Positions 53,301 through 61,968 of a stretch of DNA of 64,000 nucleotides are shown here, piece after piece; position 1 is the first letter of the stretch; the number at the start of each line of letters is the position of its first letter. The stretch is taken from positions 434,001 to 498,000 of the forward strand of contig NC_013960.1 of NCBI RefSeq assembly GCF_000024725.1, given 5' to 3'. Source of the DNA: Nitrosococcus halophilus Nc 4 (lineage in GTDB: Bacteria > Pseudomonadota > Gammaproteobacteria > Nitrosococcales > Nitrosococcaceae). The translations under genes were made by a program, and so were the position numbers. The notes under the pieces are model-generated. The model saw nothing but the letters and a program-made list of their open reading frames with translations, did not search any database and had not been told where the DNA came from.

Positions 53301-54158
53301 ATGATGGCCGATAAATGGGGTATTTTGTATGTGGTGGCAACCCCTATTGGTAATTTGGGAGACCTAAGTCCCCGGGCTCAGGAGACCTTGCAGGAGGTAG
53401 AGTTGATCGCTGCCGAGGATACCCGCCACAGTGGGGGCTTATTGCGCCATTTCGGGATTACCACGGCAATGGTCTCATTGCATGAATATAACGAACGGCA
53501 GCAGGCTGAACTTTTGATTGGCCGTTGCCAGGAGGGGCTTTCGGTGGCCCTTATCAGTGACGCAGGGACTCCGCTGATCAGCGATCCCGGTTACCGAGTG
53601 GTCCGGCAGGCAAGGCAAGCAGGCATAGCCGTGGTTTCTGTGCCTGGCCCCTGCGCTTTAGTCGCTGCTTTGTCTGTGGCCGGGTTACCCTCCGATCGCT
53701 TTGTATTTGAGGGCTTTTTGCCAGCCAAAAGTCAAGCGCGACAGACTCGATTAGAACAACTGGTGGATGAAACTCGCACCCTGATCTTTTACGAAGCGCC
53801 CCGTCGTTTACCGCAAACGCTCCAGGCGATGGTGGAAACATTTGGCCCGGACAGGGAGGCGGTGGTCGCCCGGGAATTGACTAAGCGCCATGAGACGGTC
53901 CGTGGGGGTTCCCTTTCTACCCTTCTTACCTGGGCAAAGCAGGCGCCGGAGTCGGGTCGAGGGGAACTGGTATTGTTGCTGCATGGGGCGGAAAAAAAGC
54001 AAGATGCCCCCCGGCAAGAGGCCTTAAAGGTATTGCTGCCCCTAGTAACCGCTTTACCTTTGAAGCAAGCGGTGGCCCTCGCTACTAAAATTACCGGGTT
54101 TAAGAAAAACCGCCTTTATCAGCTAGCACTGGAGTTGCGTGCCCCTCAGGAGGATTAG
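53301..54158 (+). CDS. rsmI: 16S rRNA 2'-O-methyltransferase RsmI
   Basis: 285 residues. Signatures are LYVVATPIGNLGDLSPRAQE, IAAEDTRHSGGLLRHF, ALISDAGTPLISDPGYR and VPGPCALVAALSVAGLPSDR, the tetrapyrrole-methylase fold that binds S-adenosylmethionine. RsmI methylates the ribose of C1402 in 16S rRNA; RsmH in this same window modifies the same nucleotide. It is convergent with the sensor kinase gene, whose stop lies 2 bases away. Confidence 0.97.
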   Translation: MMADKWGILYVVATPIGNLGDLSPRAQETLQEVELIAAEDTRHSGGLLRHFGITTAMVSLHEYNERQQAELLIGRCQEGLSVALISDAGTPLISDPGYRVVRQARQAGIAVVSVPGPCALVAALSVAGLPSDRFVFEGFLPAKSQARQTRLEQLVDETRTLIFYEAPRRLPQTLQAMVETFGPDREAVVARELTKRHETVRGGSLSTLLTWAKQAPESGRGELVLLLHGAEKKQDAPRQEALKVLLPLVTALPLKQAVALATKITGFKKNRLYQLALELRAPQED

Positions 54159-54159
54159 G

Positions 54160-55638
54160 CTACTTTAGAGCAGCTGATTTAAAATCATTGGGAAGTTGGA
54201 TAGTAACTTTAAGGCCGCCAAGATCGGAAGATAAGGCAAAATCAATGGCTCCTCCATAGGAGGTGACGATATCTTTCACAATAGAAAGCCCTAGGCCATG
54301 GCCGGGGGTTGCCTCGTCCAAGCGCAGTCCTCGCTGAGTGAGGTGCTCCAATGTTTCTGAAGTACAACCTGGACCGTCGTCTTCAATGATTAGGGTGAGG
54401 GTTGAGGTGTTTGCATTCATGACACCTAGACGAATTTGGCTATGGGCCCACTTGCAAGCATTATCTAACAGGTTGCCTAAGAGCTCTAACAGATCTTCCC
54501 GATCGCCTTTGAAAAGCACTGAAGATGGCAATCGGGAATCGATGGTCACCCCTTTGTCCCGGTAAAGGGCTTGGAAGACGGGTATCAAGTCTCGGCTTGC
54601 TTCGGCTACATCCATTGGTTGTAGGGTTAGACCACCACCGGCAAGGCGAGCCCGCTTGAGCTCTCGCTCTATCAGAAACCTTAGGGTGTGAATGTGATGC
54701 TGGAAACGCTCTTGCAGAGCAGGGTGGTTGCTGAGGTTGGGATCGTCAGTCAGTTGTGTCAACTGGGTCAGTGGGGTTTTGAGGGCGTGGGCAAGATTCC
54801 CCAAGGCATTTCGGGAGCGTTTTAATCGCTGGCGCAGGATGCGCAGCAGGCGGTTGACTTCTTGTACGAGGGGGGCGATTTCAGAGGGGACATCTTCATT
54901 AATATGTTCAATTTCCCCCCGCTCCAGCCGAACAATATCGTTTCGGGTTTGGGCGAGGGTGCGCGTACTGGCACGTACCAACCAGGTCTGCAATCCGATC
55001 AGGAGCGCCATTCCCGCTAGAAAAATAACGGTAAAGTGAACTTGAAAGGACTGCACATCGGCGTGAAGGGGAGAGAGATCCTCGGCTACTGCGATGACAA
55101 TTCGATGCTTCTGTTTAGAGTAGCCGGTTACCAAGGTCAGCAGATCCTGGTCTTCGGGCCCAGGAATCCGCCAGTGAAGGGACTCGCCAACCACAACGGA
55201 GGGTAAACTTAGATCCGTATCCCAGAGAGAGCGGGAATATAAAGATAGAGGAGGGTCATTCGGTTGATCTATGCTGCCCAGAGGGTCGGTGATGGTGATC
55301 CGGTAATAATGGCCTGAAAATGGCCGCAAAAAATGCGGTGGGAGATGCCCCTTATCTAAGGTCGCGACTCCATCCGGAGCAATTGAAAGCGCTGCAAGCA
55401 AGCTTTCGCTGTCCTGTATTAGGCGGTTCTTGACATAATTTTCCATTAAATAATTAGCGTAAACTTCGGTCGCCGCTAACTGCAGGTCAAGAACGACCAG
55501 CAAGCTTGCCATTAGTCCGGCATTGAGTCGGAACAGCAAGGAACTTTTCAGCCAATGCCGGAAATAGCCATATTTCCCTGTGGTGGATGGGGTTTCCGAG
55601 GAAATACTCTCTGGTTTATGAGTGCTCTGTTTCTCCAA
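54160..55638 (-). CDS. Two-component sensor histidine kinase (PhoQ-like)
   Basis: About 492 residues if it starts at the TTG at 55638; the frame is open further upstream, but that part lies within the response-regulator gene and no ATG with a ribosome binding site was found. A first membrane segment (LMASLLVVLDLQLAA) and a second (TVIFLAGMALLIGLQTWLV) enclose a periplasmic sensor domain of about 150 residues. HAMP, then HisKA with NLAHALKTPLTQLTQL (phospho-His), the N box LLGNLLDNACKWA and the G boxes DDGPGC and GHGLGLSIV follow. It should phosphorylate the regulator encoded upstream. PhoQ is the closest type I recognise, but the stimulus is unknown. Confidence 0.9.
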   Translation of the reverse strand: MEKQSTHKPESISSETPSTTGKYGYFRHWLKSSLLFRLNAGLMASLLVVLDLQLAATEVYANYLMENYVKNRLIQDSESLLAALSIAPDGVATLDKGHLPPHFLRPFSGHYYRITITDPLGSIDQPNDPPLSLYSRSLWDTDLSLPSVVVGESLHWRIPGPEDQDLLTLVTGYSKQKHRIVIAVAEDLSPLHADVQSFQVHFTVIFLAGMALLIGLQTWLVRASTRTLAQTRNDIVRLERGEIEHINEDVPSEIAPLVQEVNRLLRILRQRLKRSRNALGNLAHALKTPLTQLTQLTDDPNLSNHPALQERFQHHIHTLRFLIERELKRARLAGGGLTLQPMDVAEASRDLIPVFQALYRDKGVTIDSRLPSSVLFKGDREDLLELLGNLLDNACKWAHSQIRLGVMNANTSTLTLIIEDDGPGCTSETLEHLTQRGLRLDEATPGHGLGLSIVKDIVTSYGGAIDFALSSDLGGLKVTIQLPNDFKSAALK

Positions 55639-56287
55639 AGATATAGCCTTGGCCTCGTCGAGTCTTAATGAGGTCGCTGCCCACTTTTTTGCGTAATCGG
55701 TTGACGTAGACTTCCATGACATTACTGTCTTTATCCGCATCCAAGGCATAAACTTGCTCGGTCAGTCGACTCTTGGAAAGGATACGCCCGGGATGCAGCA
55801 TAAAATAGCGCAGGAGGCGAAATTCCGTGCCAGTGAGCTCAATGAGGTGGCCGTCTTTATGGACACACTGGCGCTCTTCATCCAGCGTCAAGCTGTGGCT
55901 GGTCAACTGGGATTGATGAGGGCGATTTTGGCTGCGTCGGATGAGCGCTTGAAGGCGGGCAAGTAGCTCTTCAGTATGGAAGGGTTTACTAAGATAGTCA
56001 TCAGCTCCGCACTTAAAACCCTCCACTTTTTCATGCCAGGCATCCCGTGCGGTTAATATTAATACAGGGACCCGGTTATCATGGTCGCGCCAGTGGCGAA
56101 GGACATCCAAGCCGGAGCGCTGGGGCAGTCCCAAATCAAGTATCACCGCCTCGTAGGGTTCCTCGAAGCCGAGAAATTCCGCATCAACCCCATTATCCGC
56201 CGTATCCACCACAAAGCCTTGCTGGGTCAGTTCCCGATGCAAGCGTTTTTGCAGTTCCCTATCGTCTTCGACTAGCAATACCCGCAT
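55616..56287 (-). CDS. OmpR/PhoP-type response regulator
   Basis: 223 residues. The receiver domain has LLVEDDRELQKRL (acidic pocket), VILDLGLPQRSGLDVL (phospho-Asp about 51), LILTARD and DDYLSKPFHTEELLARL (Lys). The C-terminal winged helix carries ELTGTEFRLLRYFMLHPGRI and MEVYVNRLRKKVG with a final TRRGQGYIFGE. It is the first gene of the pair with the kinase (23-base overlap). Confidence 0.95.
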   Translation of the reverse strand: MRVLLVEDDRELQKRLHRELTQQGFVVDTADNGVDAEFLGFEEPYEAVILDLGLPQRSGLDVLRHWRDHDNRVPVLILTARDAWHEKVEGFKCGADDYLSKPFHTEELLARLQALIRRSQNRPHQSQLTSHSLTLDEERQCVHKDGHLIELTGTEFRLLRYFMLHPGRILSKSRLTEQVYALDADKDSNVMEVYVNRLRKKVGSDLIKTRRGQGYIFGETEHS

Positions 56288-56472
56288 TGCTACCTTAATA
56301 TAGAATAGAGCATTGTGTAGAGAAGATATTCCGGCCTGGGGGTTTATCGCATTATGTTTTACTTCACCCTTGGCAAAGAAGTGTTGGCGTATTCTTTTAA
56401 TACCCTAGCACAAGATTGCTCCTGATTGTGCTAAAATATCTAAAGATTTTTGCTGGGAGTTGGCCGTTAGCG
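56288..56472. other. Gap between the response regulator and the PepSY gene
   Basis: No gene visible. The AT-rich part near 56390-56460 may hold the promoter of the regulator-kinase pair. Confidence 0.35.
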
Positions 56473-56793
56473 TTATTTTTCCTGGTCGGTCTCAAGCAAC
56501 GTGCCTGTGGTGGCATCGTAGTCCATATCCCAGACTATACCGTTTTCATCCAGAATTTCTACACCATAGATCCAGCGATTTTCCTCTTGATCCAGCTCCG
56601 CTTCAATAAGGCGTCCCCGGTGTTGCGTTTTGGCTTGCTCTAGGATTCGTTCTAGCGGCAGAATGTCCTCATTTTCTCTAAGCTGGCGGGCACGGTCCTG
56701 GTCACTTTCATTCTCGGCCAGGCTGTTATTGAGAGTCCCTAGGAGTAGGATTCCTGATACCAATAAAAGTCTATTTTTCAAATACTTAATCAT
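56473..56793 (-). CDS. Exported PepSY-domain protein
   Basis: 106 residues. A signal peptide (LLLVSGILLLGTLNNSLA) is followed by a PepSY-type domain: LPLERILEQAKTQHRGRLIE, ELDQEENRWIYGVEILDENG and VWDMDYDATTGTLLE. Small PepSY proteins bind or modulate peptidases or sensor kinases in the periplasm and are often linked to PhoPQ-type pairs, as here (same strand, 185 bases upstream of the regulator). Function otherwise unknown. Confidence 0.85.
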   Translation of the reverse strand: MIKYLKNRLLLVSGILLLGTLNNSLAENESDQDRARQLRENEDILPLERILEQAKTQHRGRLIEAELDQEENRWIYGVEILDENGIVWDMDYDATTGTLLETDQEK

Positions 56794-56818
56794 GGCTTCC
56801 TCCTAAAGTCATGGGGGT

Positions 56819-56947
56819 TCAACTAGCGCATAAATTAAATAGAATAAGGCCTAATACCCCATAAAAGGCGGCGATGAGAATGCGAACTAATGGGTCTATG
56901 GCTTTGATTTCTCTATGTTGTCTCATAATATTGTGCTTCATCCTCAT
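56819..56947 (-). CDS. Possible 42-residue single-span membrane peptide
   Basis: A short frame from ATG 56947 ends 25 bases before the PepSY gene. It has a basic start (MRMKHNIMRQHREIK) and a single hydrophobic segment, VRILIAAFYGVLGLILFNL. No convincing ribosome binding site is visible. It may be a real small membrane protein co-transcribed with the PepSY gene, or chance. Confidence 0.35.
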   Translation of the reverse strand: MRMKHNIMRQHREIKAIDPLVRILIAAFYGVLGLILFNLCAS

Positions 56948-57009
56948 TGTTGCAAATGACAATGAGAATAAGTTTTCAAGCTGAAAACAAACTGAAAAAG
57001 ACAATTCCT

Positions 57010-57933
57010 ATGGCAGAAACCGTTGTTGCACACCATGACAGCACCCGGATGATGCGGCAGGCCACCTATGCCGCCGTAGCGGTGGCGATGGTGCTCGTTG
57101 TGATTAAGTTAGGGGCCTACTGGGTGACAGGTTCCGTCGCCATGCTCTCTACTTTGATTGATTCTGTGCTAGATGTAGCGGCTTCATTTATCAATTTACT
57201 GGCGGTGCGTGCGGCACTGACACCCGCTGATCGGGAGCATCGTTTCGGTCATGGCAAGGCTGAACCCTTGGCCGGGTTAGGTCAGGCAGCCTTTATCACG
57301 GGATCTGCTCTTTTTCTAGCCGTGGAATCCATCAGGTTGCTATGGGCGCCGCAGCCGGTGACAAACGGTGCCCTGGGTATCGGCGTAATGGGGGTATCCA
57401 TCCTCCTGACGCTGGCTTTAGTCTATTATCAGCGCATCGTCATACGTAAGACCGGTTCCCTGGCTATTAGTGCCGATTCGCTCCATTACACAGGGGATGT
57501 GCTCGTCAATCTAGGGGTCATTGTGGCCTTGGGATTAAGCACCTTCTGGGGCTGGTCTCTCGCCGATCCTTTATTTGCGTTAGCTATTGCGGCCTATATT
57601 CTGCGGAATGCTTGGCAAATTATTTTCCACTCCCTGAATCAGCTCATGGACCGGGAGCTCCCGGAAGAAGAGCGAGCGCAGATTACCCAACTGGCCTTAT
57701 CCCATCCTGAAGTGCTTGACTTCCATGATCTCCGGACTCGGGCCGCTGGTCAGGATTTATTCATTCAATTTCATTTAGGTGTGGAGGGACAATTGAGTTT
57801 GCAGCGGGCTCACCAGATCGGGAAGGAGGTGGAGGCGAAGGTACTTAACATTTTTCCTCAAGCAGAGATTATTATTCACCATGACCCCATGGACAAAAAC
57901 GAAGAGGATTCGGGAGGCAGGATTAATTTTTGA
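57010..57933 (+). CDS. fieF: Cation diffusion facilitator, FieF-type metal exporter
   Basis: 307 residues from ATG 57010; a longer frame from 56947 overlaps the opposite-strand start and is less likely. Six membrane segments are visible. The transport site is made by LIDSVLDVAAS (DSxxD) and SADSLHYTGDVLVN (HxxxD), with HRFGHGKAEPLAGLGQA in the first loop. The cytosolic C-terminal domain has HPEVLDFHDLRTRAAGQDLF and EIIIHHDP, metal-binding residues of FieF/YiiP. It should export Zn(II) or Fe(II) with proton exchange. Confidence 0.95.
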   Translation: MAETVVAHHDSTRMMRQATYAAVAVAMVLVVIKLGAYWVTGSVAMLSTLIDSVLDVAASFINLLAVRAALTPADREHRFGHGKAEPLAGLGQAAFITGSALFLAVESIRLLWAPQPVTNGALGIGVMGVSILLTLALVYYQRIVIRKTGSLAISADSLHYTGDVLVNLGVIVALGLSTFWGWSLADPLFALAIAAYILRNAWQIIFHSLNQLMDRELPEEERAQITQLALSHPEVLDFHDLRTRAAGQDLFIQFHLGVEGQLSLQRAHQIGKEVEAKVLNIFPQAEIIIHHDPMDKNEEDSGGRINF

Positions 57934-57980
57934 GTATAATTATGTAGAACCCGCCCTATATTTAGGACTATCATGAATTA

Positions 57981-58325
57981 GAGACGACTAGACAGCCGCG
58001 TTATCTCTTGGGATAGCGAGGAAAGTCCGGGCTCCACAGGGCAGGGTGCCAGGTAACGCCTGGGAGGCGTGAGCCTACGGAAAGTGCCGCAGAAAATATA
58101 CCGCCTAAGCGCCTGCGGGTGCCGGTAAGGGTGAAAAGGTGCGGTAAGAGCGCACCGCGCGGGTGGCAACATTCCGCGGCAGGGTAAACCCCACTCGGAG
58201 CAAGGCCAAATAGAGGAACCAAGGTGTGGCCCGCACCGTTCCCGGGTAGGCCGCTTGAGATGTACGGTGACGTGCATCCTAGATGAATGGCTGTCCATGA
58301 CAGAACCCGGCTTATCGGTCGTCTC
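57981..58325 (+). ncRNA. rnpB: RNase P RNA, bacterial class A
   Basis: About 345 bases. The ends gagacgac and gtcgtctc pair perfectly, forming P1. Conserved elements are gaggaaagtccgggctccac (CR-I, P4 left), aggcgtgagcctacggaaagtgc and, near the 3' end, cctagatgaatggctgtcc and gacagaacccggctta (P4 right). This is the catalytic RNA that matures tRNA 5' ends. It stands directly upstream of mraZ. Confidence 0.97.
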
Positions 58326-58460
58326 AACCCTTTCGCATTCTTTCCCATTTTCTTTTTACCTAGCTTCAGCCTCTTTCCTAGCATTCCTCTTTAATGTTTT
58401 GATTTAAAAGCATTTGTTAATCTGTATAGAGAAAACTTAAAGGAAACTCTTAAGTCTCTG

Positions 58461-58490
58461 TTGACACCCTGTGGCGCGCACCCCTACTAT
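58461..58490 (+). promoter_or_regulatory. Promoter of mraZ and the dcw cluster
   Basis: TTGACA at 58461-58466 and TACTAT at 58485-58490 are separated by 18 bases, a near-consensus sigma-70 promoter. The expected start of transcription is about 58497, at the edge of the GTGGG repeats. Confidence 0.8.
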
Positions 58491-58498
58491 GTTGCTGG

Positions 58499-58523
58499 GT
58501 GGGATGAAGTGGGCCAAAGTGGG
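58499..58523 (+). promoter_or_regulatory. MraZ operator: three GTGGG repeats spaced 10 bases
   Basis: GTGGG occurs at 58499, 58509 and 58519, each followed by five other bases. This is the known MraZ-binding arrangement in the mraZ promoter. Its place just after the -10 box fits negative autoregulation of the cluster by MraZ. Confidence 0.88.
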
Positions 58524-58550
58524 GTGAATGGCCCGTTCAAGGGGCAGGCA

Positions 58551-59000
58551 TTGTTTCGAGGGATTACCACACTCAACCTGGATGCCAAAGGCCGGTTGTC
58601 CATACCAGCTAAACATCGTCGGCGTTTAGGGACCTATTGCGATGGCAAAGTCGTGGTGACGATTGATTTACTGGATCCCTGTTTGCAGTTATATCCCCTA
58701 CCCGAGTGGGAAGCTGTAGAGCAGAAATTGATTGCCCTGCCGTCCCACAATCGTCAGGCCCGGTATATCAAACGTCAACTTATCGGTCATTCGGTGGAGT
58801 GTGAGCTCGATAGCCATGGCCGCATTCTGTTGCCGTCAGAGTTAAGAGTACGTGCAGACCTTAAGAAGAACATTACCTTAGTAGGACAGGGTAATAAGTT
58901 CGAACTTTGGGATACCGGGGTTTGGGAGCAGCAGATGGCAGAAGAGGAGACGTTAGCAGGGGAAGAGCTAGCCCGGGAACTGGCTCTACTAGCACTTTGA
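58551..59000 (+). CDS. mraZ: Transcriptional regulator MraZ
   Basis: 149 residues from TTG 58551, which gives the family start LFRGITTLNLDAKGRLSIPA. A frame from 58461 exists but begins inside the promoter -35 box, so it can be excluded. Two SpoVT/AbrB-type motifs are present: DAKGRLSIPAKHR and DSHGRILLPSELR. The ribosome binding site aggggcagg is just upstream. MraZ forms rings that bind the GTGGG repeats and repress the dcw operon. Confidence 0.95.
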   Translation: MFRGITTLNLDAKGRLSIPAKHRRRLGTYCDGKVVVTIDLLDPCLQLYPLPEWEAVEQKLIALPSHNRQARYIKRQLIGHSVECELDSHGRILLPSELRVRADLKKNITLVGQGNKFELWDTGVWEQQMAEEETLAGEELARELALLAL

Positions 59001-59009
59001 GGCAAGAAA

Positions 59010-59963
59010 ATGGCCCCGATGGATGAAAAGGAGACCTTGACCCATCAGCCCGTGCTGTTGCGGGAGGTTATCCAGGCCTTGGCCATCCGCAGAGATGGCC
59101 TGTATGTGGATGCGACTTTTGGCCGTGGTGGGCATGCCCAAGCGATCTTGGATGCATTATCCAGCGAGGGGCGTCTGCTGGGTGTGGACAAGGATCCCGA
59201 GGCGATTGCCGCAGGTCGTATTTTAGCCCAGCAGGATAGGCGTTTTTCCATTGTTCAGGCGTCCATTGGGGAATTGGCACGGGTAGTGGCAGAACAGGGT
59301 TGGCTGAAAAGGGTAAACGGGGTGTTGTTTGATCTCGGTGTCTCCTCTCCTCAGCTTGAGAATGCCAAGCGAGGCTTTAGTTTTCTGCAGGATGGACCTT
59401 TGGATATGCGCATGAATCCGGCGGTAGGACAAAGTGCAGCCGAATGGCTGGCTAGCGCGACCGAAAAAGAGATCGCGGCGGTTCTCAAAACTTATGGAGA
59501 AGAACGTTTCTGTCGGCGCATTGCCCGGGCTATTGTTCAAGCCCGGGAAATCAACCCCCTGACTCGAACGAAACAACTGGCTGAGGTCGTGGCCAAGGCC
59601 AATCCAAGCTGGGAACCCGGCAGGCATCCTGCTACCCGGTCTTTCCAAGCAATACGTATTTTTATTAACAACGAGTTGGAGGAGTTACGCGCTGCCCTTG
59701 AGCAGGCGGTGACTGTCCTGGCCGTAAAGGGGCGTTTGGTAGTCATTAGTTTCCATTCTTTGGAAGATCGAATGGTCAAACGTTTCTTTAGGCAAAAGTC
59801 TCGAGGGGAGGATTTACCTCCAGATTTGCCGGTGATGCAGGACCATTTTCAGGCCAGTTTGCAAGTGCTGGGTAAGCTGATTTGGCCGACTCCCGAGGAA
59901 GTTTCTCGAAATCCGCGGGCCCGTAGCGCGCGACTACGGGTGGCGGAAAAACCGGTCCATTAG
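59010..59963 (+). CDS. rsmH: 16S rRNA N4-cytidine methyltransferase RsmH (MraW)
   Basis: 317 residues. Motifs include HQPVLLREVIQAL, YVDATFGRGGHAQAIL (SAM binding), VDKDPEAIAAG, GVLFDLGVSSPQLENAKRGF and VVISFHSLEDRMVKRFF. RsmH methylates N4 of C1402 in 16S rRNA. It starts 9 bases after mraZ, in the standard dcw order. Confidence 0.98.
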   Translation: MAPMDEKETLTHQPVLLREVIQALAIRRDGLYVDATFGRGGHAQAILDALSSEGRLLGVDKDPEAIAAGRILAQQDRRFSIVQASIGELARVVAEQGWLKRVNGVLFDLGVSSPQLENAKRGFSFLQDGPLDMRMNPAVGQSAAEWLASATEKEIAAVLKTYGEERFCRRIARAIVQAREINPLTRTKQLAEVVAKANPSWEPGRHPATRSFQAIRIFINNELEELRAALEQAVTVLAVKGRLVVISFHSLEDRMVKRFFRQKSRGEDLPPDLPVMQDHFQASLQVLGKLIWPTPEEVSRNPRARSARLRVAEKPVH

Positions 59964-59979
59964 CAGAGGGCAGGCTCTA

Positions 59980-60252
59980 ATGACATCGCTGCAGTGGCTG
60001 CTATTGGGGGGATTGATGGTATTGGTCTTAGGTTCGGGAGTATCTGTTGTTTATGTCAAACATGAGAACCGCAAATTGTTTATGGAATTACAAGGCCTTT
60101 ATAAGGCAAGGGACCGATTGGATGATGAGTGGGGACGCTTGCTGCTGGAACAAAGCACCTTAGTTGGGCAAGGACGGGTAGAACGCTTGGCTCGGGAACG
60201 GCTTGAGATGGTGGTGCCGGGCCCGACTGAAGTCGTGATTATCAAACTATAA
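59980..60252 (+). CDS. ftsL: Cell-division protein FtsL
   Basis: 90 residues. One N-terminal membrane segment (LQWLLLGGLMVLVLGSGVSV) is followed by a periplasmic coiled coil (VKHENRKLFMELQGLYKARD) and the RVERLARERLEM end typical of FtsL. It forms the FtsQLB complex in the divisome. Position between rsmH and ftsI confirms the identity. Confidence 0.95.
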   Translation: MTSLQWLLLGGLMVLVLGSGVSVVYVKHENRKLFMELQGLYKARDRLDDEWGRLLLEQSTLVGQGRVERLARERLEMVVPGPTEVVIIKL

Positions 60253-60256
60253 GACG

Positions 60257-61960
60257 ATGAGCCGAGGGCGCAATAAAGGTTATCCCGCTCGCTTGGGGGT
60301 GGTCGGCCTTGTTTTTGCCGTGGCTGCAGTAGGACTTGCCTGGCGCCTGGTCGAGTTGCAAGTATTCAACCGTGATTTCCTGCGGGGAGAGGGTGAGGCC
60401 CGCCATCTTCGAGTTGTGGAAGTCCCTGCCCATCGGGGCATGATTACCGATCGCCACGGTGAACCCTTGGCCGTGAGTACGCCCGTGGCTTCAGTATGGT
60501 TCAATCCCCAATTGTTGCGCGAAGCTAGGGAACGGTGGCCGGCCTTAGCGAAAGCGGTCGGTGTTTCTACGGCTTACCTGAGTCGCCGAATAAAAGAAGG
60601 GGGAGAGCGGGAGTTTGTTTACCTAAAGCGTTGGGTCGAGCCGAATGTAGCCCGGCAAGTACAAGCCTTGGATATCCCCGGCGTTAATCTCCAATCAGAA
60701 TATCGGCGTTATTATCCTGCCGGGTCTGTGGCGGCCCATGTGGTGGGGTTTACGAATATCGATGATCGGGGGCAAGAAGGTTTAGAGTTGGCTTTTGACA
60801 AGACCCTGCAAGGGGTTCCTGGGAAAAAGCGGGTAATTCGGGACAGCCGTGGGCGGGTCGTGGAGGATGTGGAAAACCTGAGAGTCCCGCGACCGGGGCA
60901 GGATTTGCGCTTAAGCATTGATTTGCGGCTCCAGTATTTGGCCTATCGGGAGCTTAAAGCGGCAGTTCGGACCCACAATGCCCGCGCTGGCTCGTTGGTG
61001 ATTTTGGATGTGGACACCGGCGAAGTTTTGGCGATGGTCAATCGGCCTTCTTATAACCCCAATGATCGTTCCCAGTTGAAAAGCCATTTGTATCGCAATC
61101 GTGCGGTCACCGATTTGTTTGAACCCGGTTCTACCATCAAGCCTTTCACCATAGGGGTAGCGCTAGAGTCAGGAAAATACCATCCCCATACTCCTATCGA
61201 TACTACTCCCGGTTACTTCCGTGTAGGCCGTCACGTTATTCGTGACATTCGCAACTATGGTCGCGTGGATGTCAGCACTGTTATTAAGAAATCAAGTAAC
61301 GTGGGTGCAAGCAAAATTGCCCTTAGTCTGGACTCTCAGCGACTCTGGCAGGGTTTTGCCCAGGCGGGACTAGGGGCCTCGACAGCCAGTGGTTTTCCCG
61401 GTGAAGCAGAAGGTCACTTGCCCGATCCCTTTTCTTTTCGCCAAATAGAGCAAGCCACGCTGGCCTTTGGCTACGGTCTTTCGGTGACCACATTACAGTT
61501 GGCGCGAGCCTATGCCGCGCTAGGAGCAGGAGGCGAGTTAAAGCCAGTCAGTTTTCTTCATCGGGAACAGGCCGCAGGCGGACGCCAGGTATGGTCCGAG
61601 AGTACGGTATCCGCCCTATTATCCATGCTAGAGGAGGTGGTGAGCGAGGGGGGGACGGGAGAACGAGCCCATGTTCCCAGCTACCGGGTGGCGGGCAAGA
61701 CGGGCACGGTGAAGAAAGCGATTCGAGGAGGGTATGCCGATGAGCGGTATGTCTCCCTATTTGCCGGCCTTATCCCCGCAAGCCGCCCACGTCTGGCCGC
61801 CGTGGTGCTCATCGATGAACCTCAGGGGAAAATTTACTATGGGGGACAAGTCGCGGCGCCTGTTTTTTCTCGAGTCATGGTCGGGGCGATGCGGTTACTG
61901 AATATTGCGCCAGACAACTTGCATCCGCTGCGTTTAGCGGAGCGGGAAAATAGGGGATAA
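60257..61960 (+). CDS. ftsI: Peptidoglycan transpeptidase FtsI (PBP3)
   Basis: 567 residues. One membrane segment near residue 14-33 (LGVVGLVFAVAAVGLAWRL), the PBP dimer domain (HRGMITDRHGEPLAVSTPVA), and the transpeptidase domain with EPGSTIKPFTIG (S-x-x-K), KKSSNVGASKIA (SSN) and VAGKTGTVKKA (KTG). This is the septal cross-linking enzyme and a beta-lactam target. It starts 4 bases after ftsL. Confidence 0.98.
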   Translation: MSRGRNKGYPARLGVVGLVFAVAAVGLAWRLVELQVFNRDFLRGEGEARHLRVVEVPAHRGMITDRHGEPLAVSTPVASVWFNPQLLREARERWPALAKAVGVSTAYLSRRIKEGGEREFVYLKRWVEPNVARQVQALDIPGVNLQSEYRRYYPAGSVAAHVVGFTNIDDRGQEGLELAFDKTLQGVPGKKRVIRDSRGRVVEDVENLRVPRPGQDLRLSIDLRLQYLAYRELKAAVRTHNARAGSLVILDVDTGEVLAMVNRPSYNPNDRSQLKSHLYRNRAVTDLFEPGSTIKPFTIGVALESGKYHPHTPIDTTPGYFRVGRHVIRDIRNYGRVDVSTVIKKSSNVGASKIALSLDSQRLWQGFAQAGLGASTASGFPGEAEGHLPDPFSFRQIEQATLAFGYGLSVTTLQLARAYAALGAGGELKPVSFLHREQAAGGRQVWSESTVSALLSMLEEVVSEGGTGERAHVPSYRVAGKTGTVKKAIRGGYADERYVSLFAGLIPASRPRLAAVVLIDEPQGKIYYGGQVAAPVFSRVMVGAMRLLNIAPDNLHPLRLAERENRG

Positions 61961-61968
61961 GAGCAGGG

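Noticed and set aside
58001-58384. Reverse-strand open frames over rnpB
   Set aside because: They lie on the RNase P RNA gene, whose paired ends and conserved blocks are clear.
58461-58550. MraZ start at 58461
   Set aside because: That codon is inside the promoter -35 box, and the family start (LFRGI) is at the TTG at 58551.
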